This document shows positions 11,040 through 22,021 of a stretch of DNA of 64,000 nucleotides, in pieces. The notes under the pieces were generated by a model. The model ran no database searches. It worked only from the letters and a program-made list of their open reading frames with translations, and had not been told where the DNA came from. Position 1 is the first letter of the stretch; each line of letters opens with the position of its first letter. Location of the stretch: the NCBI RefSeq assembly GCF_030867095.1, contig NC_081830.1, positions 34,393,832 through 34,457,831 of the forward strand. Direction: 5' to 3'. The position numbers and the translations under genes are program-made. The DNA comes from Alligator mississippiensis. Lineage: Eukaryota; Chordata; Crocodylia; Alligatoridae.

Positions 11040-11720
11040 CACACACTGCTCATGACAAAAGTGAGCTCTCCCATGAGGATGGAATTGGGACAGTAATGGC
11101 CCATCTGTTTTACATTGTTTTAACAGATACCACCATGATGGCTTCTCATTAAGGGCAATTTAAAAGGGATCATTATCAGCAGTCCCAACGGGAGTGCCAG
11201 CAGTACCTAAAATTAGGATAGGACTGCTTTCTCTTGTAAGCTCTGCAATACTTCTTATCAGAAGTCACTAATGTACTGTCTATATTAGACAGTAATATTA
11301 GGTTATCAGCTAGAAAGTCACCCAGATCAGACCAGACCCTCATGAAAATAGGAAGTGTCTCTTTAGAGAGGAGCAGTGTGTTTGAATCTTTGAAGACAGA
11401 AGATCAACAGTGGAAACCTCATCTTGCTGCTCATATCCAGGTGCTACCTTTGTAAATGTCAGCACTTGCTATTCAGGATTAAACATAACCATCATCACTG
11501 GTAGGTCAAACCCTGCTGGAGATCTGATGAAGGGAGAAAAGCTCACTACAGGTGGGAGCAGGGCTACCACAGCTGTCCTTCACGTACATATTTTATTGGG
11601 CATTTTCAGCTCCATCTCACTTCCCCCAATGATATGTCTCAACTCTTCTCCAAAGATTACTGACCTTGGCCTTGTAGAGCTTGACTAGCATTGCTGAGTG
11701 ACAGTTGCTTTGTCACAGCA
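11040..11720. repeat. Upstream duplicated block, copy B
   Basis: Counterpart of 470-1700, lying about 3.4 kb upstream of the OR pseudogene at 15098. Shared islands include gggatcattatcagcagtc and ctgctcatatccaggtgc. The two copies are diverged by substitutions and small indels, so the duplication is old. The conserved islands could be promoter elements or simply chance survivors. Confidence 0.45.
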
Positions 11721-12629
11721 GGAGCTTAGTCCTGACTCTTCCTGCTGTCCCAGTCAAACAAATTTATACACAGCTGGATGAGTGTAGGTGGGACCTGAAG
11801 ATGTCTCTCCATTTGTAGAGGAATTATTGGGTAGATAATTGTAGAAGGAATACATGCACATGTGTGTCTATGCATGTTCATTTACATACAGTGTGTGTAT
11901 CTGCACAGGGTATTCTTTCTTGTACATTGCTAGCTGTCCTTGGCTACAGTAGATCTCATGTGCACAGCTGGCAGATGGTACTACTTTGTCTTGCTGAGTC
12001 TGCCAGCACAGGGAAGAAAGTGAGAGACTGAGGAGACCAGATGCTAAACTAGGGAAATCTTACCCAAGTTGACAAATTACTCCTAAAGAATCAAGGTTGT
12101 GAAAATCTATCTCTGTAAGCTATACTGGTTTAAGTTTCTCCTGTCATCATATCCTGGGATAATTGCTAAAGTTAAAGACTGTTACCAGCTCCTCCATTGT
12201 CTACTGACAAAACTGTGTGCAACTGCCCAGGAGTGGCTGTATATCTGTCTGTTCTTAAGCCTAGTGTAACTTTGTCAGAATATCAAACGGATTTAAAGTA
12301 CTCTGGGATATGTGTTTCTCTGTCACAGAGGATGGAATTACATGCAAGACATCTTTGATGGGGCATGAAAGAGTTTAAAACGTATGGAACAGAACAACTC
12401 ATGCAGGTGCTCCTATTTACTTCAATACTTTGTCAAAAAAACAAACACCACACCACCAAAAACACAACCAAAACAACACAACCAAAAAGAGATTCACTTA
12501 AAATTAAAAGGCAACATTTTTATTATTTACACAGGAAAAAAATACTTTGTATGAAACCTGTATTTATCTCATGGGATTTGACCATAGGACATTATTTTAG
12601 ACCAGAAATATGATAAAATAATATAGATA
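11721..12629. other. Intergenic, no gene seen
   Basis: Ordinary sequence with a short GT-rich part near 11850-11910 and an A/C-rich patch near 12440-12490. No feature recognised. Confidence 0.4.
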
Positions 12630-13515
12630 GTAAGTGTGCAGGCTGGGCCCCGATCCCACCGCCAAGTGCGAGTTTGGGGGGGGGGGGGGGTGATCCGCGG
12701 CTTATCTTTTTGCGCACGCGGGCTGTGGCCAGCAGCCCGGGCACACGGGGTCGGAGAAAACCGGTGGCGAGCTAGAATTAGTTACAAATGCGTAGTGGTT
12801 GATTGAAAAGATTGTTTACTTACACCCAAAGATGGTAGTGGTGTAGGCTGGACAGGTTTCCAGGCGCAGCTCCGCTTAAGTCCTAGCTAGAGGACTACAA
12901 CAAATTCGGTTGCTCCCACAAAGTTGTTTAGGCTCCGCGGGTTCGGTTCCCTGGTCCCCTGGAGTTGTTTAGGCTCCGTGGGTTCAAAAATTGGGTTTAC
13001 AGGAAAGGGATACATCTTGGATTGCGATCGGCAATGGGGAGAGGCTAGAAGCGAAAGCTCCGCGGGTTCGGTTATTAAGCTTGAGAGAGGTGCGTTGGGT
13101 CTGCAGCGCTTGGAGATCTTCACACAGTACAAAGTCTCCTCCTCCTGGCGAGTTCTCCCTCTCCCTCTCCCTCTCCCTCTCTCTGACTTGGGCAGAAACT
13201 ACCCAAGCCTTTTATACGGCTAGCAAGCCAATAGCTAGCCGCCACGTGTGCCTACACTTGGAACTGGCCAATTATGTGGCGCGAATCCAAATACAAATGG
13301 CGGGAACTCCTTTGCAACGTGCATCACTAGTATGCAAAAGAAATGCACCCTGCAAAGAAGCTGTAATTTGGCGGGAAATCCCCCATTGCACCAGAGTTCT
13401 CTCCCGCAGCAGAGAACTCTATCGTGCAAAAAAAGCTACAGTCGGCGGGAAAATAATTTAGCAGTGCCAAAGCGCGCACAAACAAAAAACCACAACTTTG
13501 GGTTGTGACAGTAAG
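12630..13515 (-). mobile_element. Solo LTR with 5-bp target duplication
   Basis: The block 12635-13510 (876 bases) begins TGTGCAGG and ends TTGTGACA on the + strand. It is bounded by a perfect five-base duplication GTAAG (12630-12634, 13511-13515). A TATAAAAGG box on the - strand at 13208-13216 sets the orientation as minus, so the upstream control region lies at the high-coordinate side. It is markedly more GC- and CpG-rich than its flanks. Its transcribed part carries three copies of a short TCCGCGGGTTC or TCCGTGGGTTC motif. No internal genes remain. Class uncertain; five-base duplication fits ERVL-like and some other groups. Confidence 0.8.
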
Positions 13516-14293
13516 CTAGGGTTGAAGACTGTGAGATGGCAGGTCCAGCATTCAGTTTCTTTTTCTATTACAGACTTTGGGCAAATCCCTCAGGGCATAG
13601 GTGCATGATCAGGTTACCATAGGATATGCTAGGGTGCGACTCTATAGCACTTCAGCTGCTCTTCCATAACCATCCAGGAGCATGCTCCTACCTAGATGTA
13701 AACATAAGATATCCTACATATTGAGAAAGGAGGAGCAAGCTAGCCTGTACTGATAATGAAGCAAGAACAGGCAGAGGGGTGCTTACTGTGGAGTAGCTGA
13801 TATGCTGTAAACTCACATCATAGCTTACCCCACAGGGAAGTGCTGATATGCATGATTCTTAGAGCCAGAATTTCAAAAGTATGTACATGCCTAAAGATTC
13901 ATGCACATCCCTAATACATTTTCAGGAATGCCTAACTCCTATTTGACCTCAAGTGCCTAATTCCTATTGAGTTTTGAGTTTTTTTTTTTTTTTTTTTTTT
14001 TTTTTGTTTTTTTTTTTAAGCGCCTGGTGGGATTGCCAAAAGAGGCTATAACCAACACACCTGAAAGAGGCTAGGCACATAACTTCCACTGAGTTCCATC
14101 CCTTTAACAGTATGCCCCTTAACCTTTGTACATTAGGTCCTGATCAGGGATAGCGTGATGCTAAAATCACTAAAGAACGTTAAGTGCCCTCACACTGTGG
14201 GAAGGGGCACCATATCTGTAACTTGGAAAGAACAAACATAGATCATTTGATAGGCTCTTAAATGGGTATATTACCAGGGGTGGCCACTAAGTG
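13516..14293. other. Intergenic with long T run
   Basis: A nearly pure T run occupies about 13979-14017 with one interrupting G. Around it (13860-14110) are repeated GCCTAA and TCCTATT words typical of old amniote short repeats, but I cannot name the family. No coding signal. Confidence 0.4.
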
Positions 14294-14791
14294 GCATAGA
14301 CCAGGGGTGCTCAACCCTTAGCTCATAGGCTAGACCTAGCCCCTGGCACTGTCCTCTGGCCTGCAGACCTTCCCATGGGTCCATGAGCCGTCCTGTGGGT
14401 TGTGACCCTGTGTGCTAGATTTTGCGCTCAGGGCAAGATAGAGCCTGATCCTGCTGCATGGAGCCCAGCAGAGGCAGTGTTAGCCCCAGAGTCCAATTCC
14501 CACATGAGACTGGGCAGAGGTAGTGCAGGCCCTAGAGCTGATCCACTCATGCAGAGCTGAGCAGAAGCAGTGAAGCACCCTGGAGCCTCAGTTCTGGATT
14601 ATAGAGCCGGTCAGAGGTACACAAGGTCCTGAAGCCCCAATTCTGGCATATGGTTGGGTGGGGGGAGCTTGGTATGGATCCAGGTGTGGCAGCCTGATCC
14701 TGGGGTGCGGGGTCTAATCCAGCTAATGGACCAGCCCTACACCACTCATTTGGCCTGTGAGGCCAAAAGGTTGAGCCCCCCAGGCATAAAC
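14294..14791. mobile_element. Non-autonomous hAT-like element, second type
   Basis: Spans 14302-14783 (482 bases). Ends are CAGGGGTGCTCAACC and, on the complement, CTGGGGGGCTCAACC. The flanking eight bases are GCATAGAC (14294-14301) and GCATAAAC (14784-14791), a duplication with one mismatch. These ends differ from the TAGGGCTGTG group elsewhere in the window, so this is a separate hAT lineage. No transposase remains. Confidence 0.8.
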
Positions 14792-15064
14792 TGTTTGTTA
14801 GTTTACTGAACAGTGAAAAAACAATCGTCACATATGAAACTGCATATCCACATTGCAGTGCCTAAACACTTTCTACGCAGTATCTGGTACTGGGCTCTTT
14901 TCAAAGAGTCCAAATATTGCTGGATGTATGAACCCCCATCTTCCTTAAGGTCTTCAGTATCTGAATTGTATAGTTTTGAAAGACAACGTACAGCTTTTTT
15001 ATCTTGAATCCCGTATGACTGAATGAATGAAACATTAATGAGAGAGCAATTTCTCTGAGGCGTG

Positions 15065-15094
15065 TTGCTTGTTTGGTTTCTCTACTATACATAG
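15065..15094 (+). promoter_or_regulatory. Possible 3' splice site before OR pseudogene
   Basis: A pyrimidine-rich stretch (TTTGGTTTCTCTACTATACATAG) ending in AG lies three bases before the ATG at 15098. OR coding exons usually follow a 5' untranslated intron, so this is a plausible acceptor. Not tested. Confidence 0.3.
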
Positions 15095-15097
15095 ATC

Positions 15098-16030
15098 ATG
15101 AAGAAAGCAGAAAGGAAAAATCAAACATCCATCATGGAATTCATCTTCTTGGAATTTGGGAACATCCCTGAGCTGTGTATTACTTGCTTCTTGCTGTTCC
15201 TATTAATTCACATTGTGATTGTGGCTGGGAACATCCTCATTGTTGTACTGGTGGTGGCTCATCAGTGCCTTCACACTCCCATGTACTTCTTCCTGGGTAA
15301 CTTGTCCTACTTGGAAATCTGCTACACTTGTACCATCATTCCCAGAATGCTAGCTAGTCTTTTGACAGGACAAATAACTATTTCTGTTAGCAGCTGCATC
15401 ATACAGTTTTATTGGTTCTGTTCCCTAGTGACCACTGAACATTATTTACTACCTGTGATGTCTTATGACCGCTACATAGCAGTTTGTAAACCACTGCACT
15501 ATGCAGTTCTTATGAATGGCAGGGTCTGCCTGCAACTCACTGCTGTGTCCTGGATATGTGCATTTCTGGCTGGTACTATAATAATTTGTTTGATATCACA
15601 GTTAACGTTCTGTGGTCCCAATTAAATTGATCATTTCTTTTGTGATCTCACCCCAGTGATAAAGCTCTCCTGTGATGATACTTATGTGATTACTCTCTTG
15701 ACTTTCCTGCTGTCCTCCATAGATTTACCCTTTGCCTTTCTTTTAACCCTGATATCCTACATTTGTATTGTCTACACCATCCTGAGAATCTCTTCTACTA
15801 CTGGGATGCAAAAAGCATTTTCTACCTTCTCCTCTCAACTCATTGCAGTCACAGTTTTCTATGGAACTCTAATCATTGTCTATATGTTACCAGATACTGA
15901 TGCACTTAGAGGTCTGAACAAAATCTTCTCTGTCTTCTACACTGTCCTGACTCCCATGGTCAACCCCATCATCTACAGCTTAAGAAACAAAGAGATGAAA
16001 GATGCAACGAGGAAAGCTATCTCTAAATGA
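15098..16030 (+). pseudogene. Olfactory receptor pseudogene, single nonsense codon
   Basis: Close relative of the OR at 3859, with the same MEF/MEL start context, MSYDRY motif, FCGPN second-loop end and NPIIYSLRNKE tail. The frame is open for 310 codons except for one in-frame TAA at 15623-15625, immediately after FCGPN. At the equivalent place the intact relative has a glutamate codon (GPNEI). After the stop the same frame continues with IDHFFCDLTP, KAFSTFSSQ (altered from TCSSH) and a normal C-terminus. Its N-terminus keeps the NQT glycosylation site (residues 8-10) that the 3859 gene has lost. One change separates it from an open gene, so it is a recent loss or possibly polymorphic. Confidence 0.9.
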
Positions 16031-16201
16031 TCTGTATTCTTAAATTTTTGGAGAGGTTGAATTATTTTGTAAATGATCTATCGTGAATGAAAAACTAGGC
16101 TACAAAGTCCAGCCCACTCCCTATCCTTGGGAAATGTGGCTATGTGGAAGTACTCACAATGACTATTACTTCAGCCTCCATGCTGTAAAAGCACTTCTTG
16201 G

Positions 16202-16239
<38 letters not shown>

Positions 16240-16889
16240 TTTTTGAGTTCTGGAGAGTAGAGTACTTTTCAGAATAAGACCTTTATTCTGGCTTTAGTTC
16301 CATTCTTATCAATGGGAGAACTTGGAAACTAAGGTAATACTTGGTATGAGCAACAGTGGTGGTAGTATCTGGACTTCTGTAAAAATAAAAACATTATATT
16401 GAATAAAACGTAAAGTATGACATTATAATATTATTTCACTGGACACCTAGAACTCCTGAGGGGGGAAAAACCTAATGTAGATGATCAGAATTATTTTGTT
16501 TGTGCTTAGGTAGCTGCTACAAAGATAGATGCCGCCCATGTAGACGTTCAAGCTAGCTGCTCCCCACCTCCCCCACCAAAAAAGTTATGTGTGTATATAT
16601 AGATGACTATAGTAAGTTGCCATTCTATTTCTGTGTGGACATCTGTGGATAACCAAGTCCCTCCCCAACCCCTTTTCAGGTGCATTGGTTGTAGATATCT
16701 ATAGGTGGAGAAAGCCAGCAGGATATTAATGGCCCTTGTCTCGGGCGTTACTGGGGAGCTGCTGGTAAACTTGCCACTGTCATGGAGAGATCTGAGTCAG
16801 TGCAGGAGAAAATCATACAGCAACACAAGGCCCCTGTTGACCCCCTCCCCACAGGTAATAGCAAACTGCTTAGATGCAGGAGTCGAGGT
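16031..16889. other. Intergenic with T/G-rich run
   Basis: A T-rich run with scattered G occupies 16200-16245. The remainder is AT-rich with no recognised gene. The 5' limit of the following CR1 piece is not sharp. Confidence 0.4.
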
Positions 16890-17213
16890 GGAGGGCAGCA
16901 AGGAATAGGAGATACTGTTTACCAGGGCACCCCTTGGAGTAACTAGAAACAATGGCCACAAACTGACAGAGAACAGATCTAGATTAGACATTAGGAAGAA
17001 CTTCTTTATGGTAAGGGTTACCAGAGTCTGGAATAGGCTTCCAAGGGAGGTGGTGCTCTCCCCTACCTTGGAAATCTTTAAGAGGAGACTAGACAAACAC
17101 CTGGCTCAGGTCACCTGACCCCAGCGCTTTTTTCCTGCCCAGGGGCAGGGGTTTGGACTCTATGATCTTCTGAGGTCCCTTCCGACCCTAAAAATCTATA
17201 ATATCTATATTTT
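16890..17213 (+). mobile_element. CR1 LINE 3' end
   Basis: Reads the end of CR1 ORF2 (RLDIRKNFF-like segment, RVWNRLPREVV-like segment, LEIFKRRLDKHL-like segment with small changes). The 3' hallmark follows: GGACTCTATGATCTTCTGAGG, split by substitutions, and CCCTTCCGACCCTA. The tail is a degenerate ATCTATA repeat instead of ATTCTATG. Strongly 5'-truncated. Confidence 0.85.
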
Positions 17214-17324
17214 CCATTATCATGACATCAGGGCCCAAACCAAACTTCTCATCTACCAGGCTGTTGTCTTCTTCCCTGCCCTGTTGTAAGGGTGTGAAAC
17301 TTGACCAACTTATTGGAAATACCT

Positions 17325-17415
17325 GAAAGTCTTGCAATGGTCCTAGTTTGAGCAGGGGGTTTGACTAGATGACCTCCTGAGGTCCGTTCCAGCCATAATT
17401 TTCTGTGAATTTTGT
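17325..17415 (+). mobile_element. CR1 LINE 3' terminal scrap
   Basis: Only the last 90 or so bases of a CR1: GCAATGGTCCTAG, TTTGAGCAGGGGG, GACTAGATGACCTCCTGAG and TTCCAGCC, then a worn tail. It is a separate insertion from the piece ending at 17213. Confidence 0.8.
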
Positions 17416-19199
17416 CATCAGCAATGTCTTTGTTCAAATTGATATGGAAAAAAATATCCAAACTCTGTAAGCATAAAAGCCATGTTTATACAGTACCAGT
17501 TCTATTGGGTAGGACGTGTCATAAGGTTGCCTAACAAATGATTCCCAAAATAGGTCCTATGCTCCCAGCTCACTCATGGTCACTGTTTTAGTGCTGGCAA
17601 TATAAGAGGTTCAAGGACATCTTGAAGGTCAATCTGTAGAAACTTATTATTAGCATCAATACCTGGAACTTTTGAGTAATGAATCATCCCCAATAGTGCT
17701 GTGATGTATGACAAGGCATTAATCATTTTAGGCAAACTTGCTTCCCTATGGAAGTGGGTAGATAAGAGAGACAAAAGGAAAGAGCCACAGCTTTGAGATC
17801 ATATCACTGGGATCCACATCTTACACTGAGTAAGTGATCACTGAGTTTAATAAATACTGGCATACATGAACAAGAAGAACAACGAACTTTAATCATAGCA
17901 TGGTAAGCAACCTTTCAGGAGATCCTTTGCCTGGCTCTACCTAACTAGCTCCTTAACTGAGGGACTATAATTGGACTGGCCCTGAGGGCAGCCATGATAC
18001 CTTCTAGTGGCTAAACTAATCCTGTCCCTCACTCCAGTTCTTCAGAGTTATTGACATGCCTGGAGGGGGAAACTTCTACTTAAGGCTTGAGGGGTCTAAT
18101 TCTGCCCAGGAATTTCCAGGGTGTGTAGGACTGGACTCAAGTGCGTGGAGGCCCTGCCTCAGGGCAGTTGGACACCATGTACAGCTTCACACACTGCCTG
18201 TGGTCTCCCACCGTAAGCAAAGATATGAGCCCAATTTAATACTACCTTCTGTCATGGTCACAAATTTGAGCATTTGTGGAGCAAAATGAGGTATGAATGC
18301 CTGTTTATATAAAACAATTTATGGTAGCACAAAGGTGATGCTCCTCCCCTCACCCCATGACTCTTTCAGGAAGTTTAACATTCTTCTCACACAGACAAAG
18401 TAATAAATCAGCTTTTTATTTTTGGTGGGAAGTTTTCTCTCCAAGTCTTTATAGACATGAGCCCCTGTACTGGGATCCAACTGACTTGCACTTTTGGCAG
18501 CTGTGCTTCTGCACATAGCACAAAGGTCACTAGCTATAGACCTGTGAAGCTAATTTTTTTTCTGTCTGCATGATGGTATTTGCATTTGTGTCTCTAGATA
18601 CATTTCTTCCCATAGACATGGTCACTTTTTGTGTTGTGGAATAATTGGTTTTAAGTAGATTGTTCAGACTTGGGCTATGATGCCCAAGATAATCATCAGG
18701 AGGCAAAAATGTTTCTTCTTGTAGTGCAAACACACACTTAACTAGATTGAGTTTCTTACAAGCTTCCAGACCAAAAATCAGTGTCACCATCCTAGGTATG
18801 ATTAATGAAAGGTTGTATACTCTGTTTTTATATTGGACATTAGCAATGCATCTCCATATATATTACTGGATATCCAGTTTTTGTTGGACTTACTTTTGGT
18901 CTCAATTTTAATTTTCCATGTTCCTGCTCTGGTCAAATATTTACCTGAGCTCCAGTGTCCAATTTAAATGAAACCATTGTTCCTGGTATTTCCATTGGCA
19001 AAATCCAGTCCCTTCATTCATTTTCCTTGATTCTACCATATCTATCTAAATTCTTCTTTTATGGTCTCAGATATATATCTGAGTTCTTTGTATGTGGGAT
19101 CTGCAGCACCTGGCAAAATGGGTTCTCTTTTTACAGTTAAAACAGAACTTTCCAAATGCAACATAATGTTTGGGGTCATGTTGCCTCTCCTAGTTCTCA
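17416..19199. other. Intergenic, no gene seen
   Basis: AT-rich; short open frames only, none with a recognised domain. Confidence 0.4.
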
Positions 19200-20215
19200 G
19201 TAAAGACCATCTTCCTTCCAGAATTCACACTGAACACCAAACAGATGAAGGGCTCTTCAATCTGGGATATTTTCACTTGAAGACCAAAGTACTCGGAGCA
19301 ACCGTTCTTGACCTTCAATACACCAATGGTTGCACCATCATTATGCACACTGAAGAAAACCTCCACATCATGCTGGATCTTTTCAGAGAAGCCTATTGAA
19401 CTTTGGGCCTCTCCCTCAACATTGAGAAGACTAAAGTGCTCTATCATCCTGACCTGAGCCATGGATGTAAACCTGCTCTCCAAATTACCATCAAGGGAAA
19501 GACCCTGGAGGTAGTTGAGCACTTTACCTACCTTGGTGCTGCCTCTTAGAGTGAACATTGATGAGGAGATCCAGCACAGGATCCAGTATGCAAGTGCATC
19601 CTTTGGGAAATTGCTTTGATGTCTTTTTATAGAGATTGCAATGAATAAAGACAACAAGATTTAGGTCCATAATGCAGTCATCATCCTCACCCTCCTCTAC
19701 AGATGTGAAACATGGGTAAGCTACCATCATCTCAAGAGCCTAGAGAGGTATCACCAATGATGACTATGGAAAATTTGTCTGCTTCAATTGGGAAGATTGC
19801 CACACAAATGCCAGCTTGCTTGGTGAAGACAACATTACCTACCAGGATTGAGTCAGTGATCCTCAAGCACCAATTTCACTGGACCAGATATTGCGTGCAG
19901 ATGCCTGACTTTTTTTCAAGTCCCAAAAGAAGTGATCTATTCCCAGCTTATGAACAGTCTGAGATCTCATGGTAGCCAGAGGAAATGATACAAGGATACA
20001 TTGAAGACAGGGAGGGAGAAAATAGATACTGACATCAAGAGCTAGGAGGAGCTGGCTGCCAACCAACTCCAATGGCACCACAAACTCAACCAAGCAGCAG
20101 CCCATTTCAAGGGCAAGACACTTTGCCTTGAAGCAGAGAAGCGAGAGCAGAGGGAGGAAAAGGAGAGCATTCCTAGCCTGCAGAAGGACCTGCACATTCT
20201 GAAGACAGGTCTGTG
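19200..20215 (+). mobile_element. Old non-LTR reverse transcriptase remnant, not CR1
   Basis: Conceptual reading gives islands of the C-terminal half of a LINE reverse transcriptase: a GLSLNIEKTKVLYHP-like stretch, then VEHFTYLGA, an IQYASASFGKL-like stretch, ILTLLYRCETWV (matching the common PTLLYGAETW motif), LKSLERYHQ and a charged C-terminal tail. The YADD-type catalytic box appears as a worn YTNG. This differs from CR1 in its FTYLG and ETW motifs. Many stops and shifts show it is ancient. I cannot place the clade; RTE-, R4- or Jockey-related groups are all possible. Confidence 0.65.
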
Positions 20216-22021
20216 ACTTTTAAATCGCCTCAAGACCCGTCAATGAACCGTGGTAGAGATCATCCTTGTGTAACCCGGGTGGCACTCCAAGAGGTACCCC
20301 CTCTCCAACTGAAGGGATCGGAGCAGATGCACAAGCCCTGTGGGAGGTGTAGGGACCTTCCTCCCCCTATAGAGCAGAGACAGATCACTAATGCGGACTT
20401 AATCATATACCTTTTAATGAGAGAACAGTACTGGGAACATAACCAGTATAAACGAGGGGGTATAGAGGACACTACAATGCCCCGAGGCGGCAGGATTCAA
20501 TAAAGGTTAGACACTTGTAATCATAGACATAGTCATCAAGTTGACAAAAGACAGGGTTAACCAAAATATAAAGCATAAACAGCAGAACAGACCATACTGG
20601 TTGGCAAAATATAAAGCATCAAATAACAAGGAATATAGGGCCTGGGTACCTGGAGGGGGCAGGGTGAAAAGGGAGAACACAATGACCCCCTTTCCACTGC
20701 AACAAGCAATTCTCTCTATCACTTCCTCATCCTAAATCATCCCAGTTGGGACTTGAACTGTGATCATCCATGTGATAAGCAGGAACTCTACCACACAGCC
20801 ACCAGTGCTGGTGCTGTTTCAAACTGCTAGGGGTCTTGACCTTCCTGGAGCCCTGGCCCCACATGAAACTTCCTGACCTCTTATTAGAGGAGCTGGAAGC
20901 AGAGCTGCGAACCTCTCGGGTCACTGCTCAGATCCTTTCTGGAGCTGGGGAACCTCTCCTGCTGGCCACAGCCTCTTGTAGGGGATCCTGGAGCCCAGCA
21001 GGAGCCTCTCCTGCTAGCTGCATGCTGTACTGCTGAGGGTCCAACTAGTGCCTGCAGGTCCCACTCTTCAGGTGCTTCCTGGGGCAACTGCTCTCACCCC
21101 ACTGGCCCAGCTCTTTGCCAGCTCTTTGAAACTCCTTCCTTGATGTCCCTTGTTGGTCTCTCCTGAGTCAGCTGCACTGCCCCTCTTTTTTCCCCCTCCA
21201 GGTGACCCAAGGGGACAATCCGGGTACATGAAGGGTGAGTCTCTGGGGACTGATTGGTGAGGAGAGGAAATCCCAAGCCCTCCAATCATCTCTTACCCTT
21301 TCAAAATCCCTGGGATAAATCACTACCACCTAGCCCATCACACTTGAATCGAGGGATTGCTACTGAATTGAGGTATGATTGTATTGTTTTCTATGGTCAC
21401 TGCACACCTACCTTAGCAATGGAAAATTCTACCCTTTATATGGCCACATTCTTTCATGCCTCCTACATGAATAGCCTCCTTTCATGCATTCAGCCCTCAT
21501 ACAGTGTCTACAATCCTGCAAATAATTCTATAGCTAATCAGATATTTTGTCAAGTTTCCAAAAACTACAGTTCTTACTCAGTCTCTATAGTTCAATGACA
21601 TACTAATCTATACTTGTTTGCACCTAAAAAATCTGTATCTTTCAAAAATCTTGTTCTTTTTCAGCTTGCAGTACTCCTGAAATGTGGACAATACTTTACT
21701 TAATTTCATATTTTGACCTCTTTCAAAGGTAAAGGTGTTGTAAACAACTAGAATTTCTTCCCCCACAGTATGCAAGGTAAATGATTTGACTTTGTTGTTT
21801 TTTCCCTTCTGCCCCTGTGGCTGCTAAATACCACCCAAACATTCTAGTTCTCTGCTTTATTGCCCAGCATCGAAAGGGTTGGCAGAGGTCGCAAATGGAA
21901 ATTGCCTCATTTCCATTCACCCCACTCTTGAATTGAAAAGAGGACCAAGGTCATGCTCATTTGTGGCAGCTTTAGCTTATTTATTTTTTTCCTCTTCTGA
22001 TTTTATTATTTTCCTTTGACA
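20216..22021. other. Intergenic, unclassified
   Basis: Includes a short direct repeat, CAAAATATAAAGCAT, near 20560 and 20606, and a GC-richer part at 20800-21200 with chance open frames on both strands. An acceptor-like TTTTCCTTTGACAG at 22009-22022 directly precedes the OR pseudogene. No gene recognised. Confidence 0.4.
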
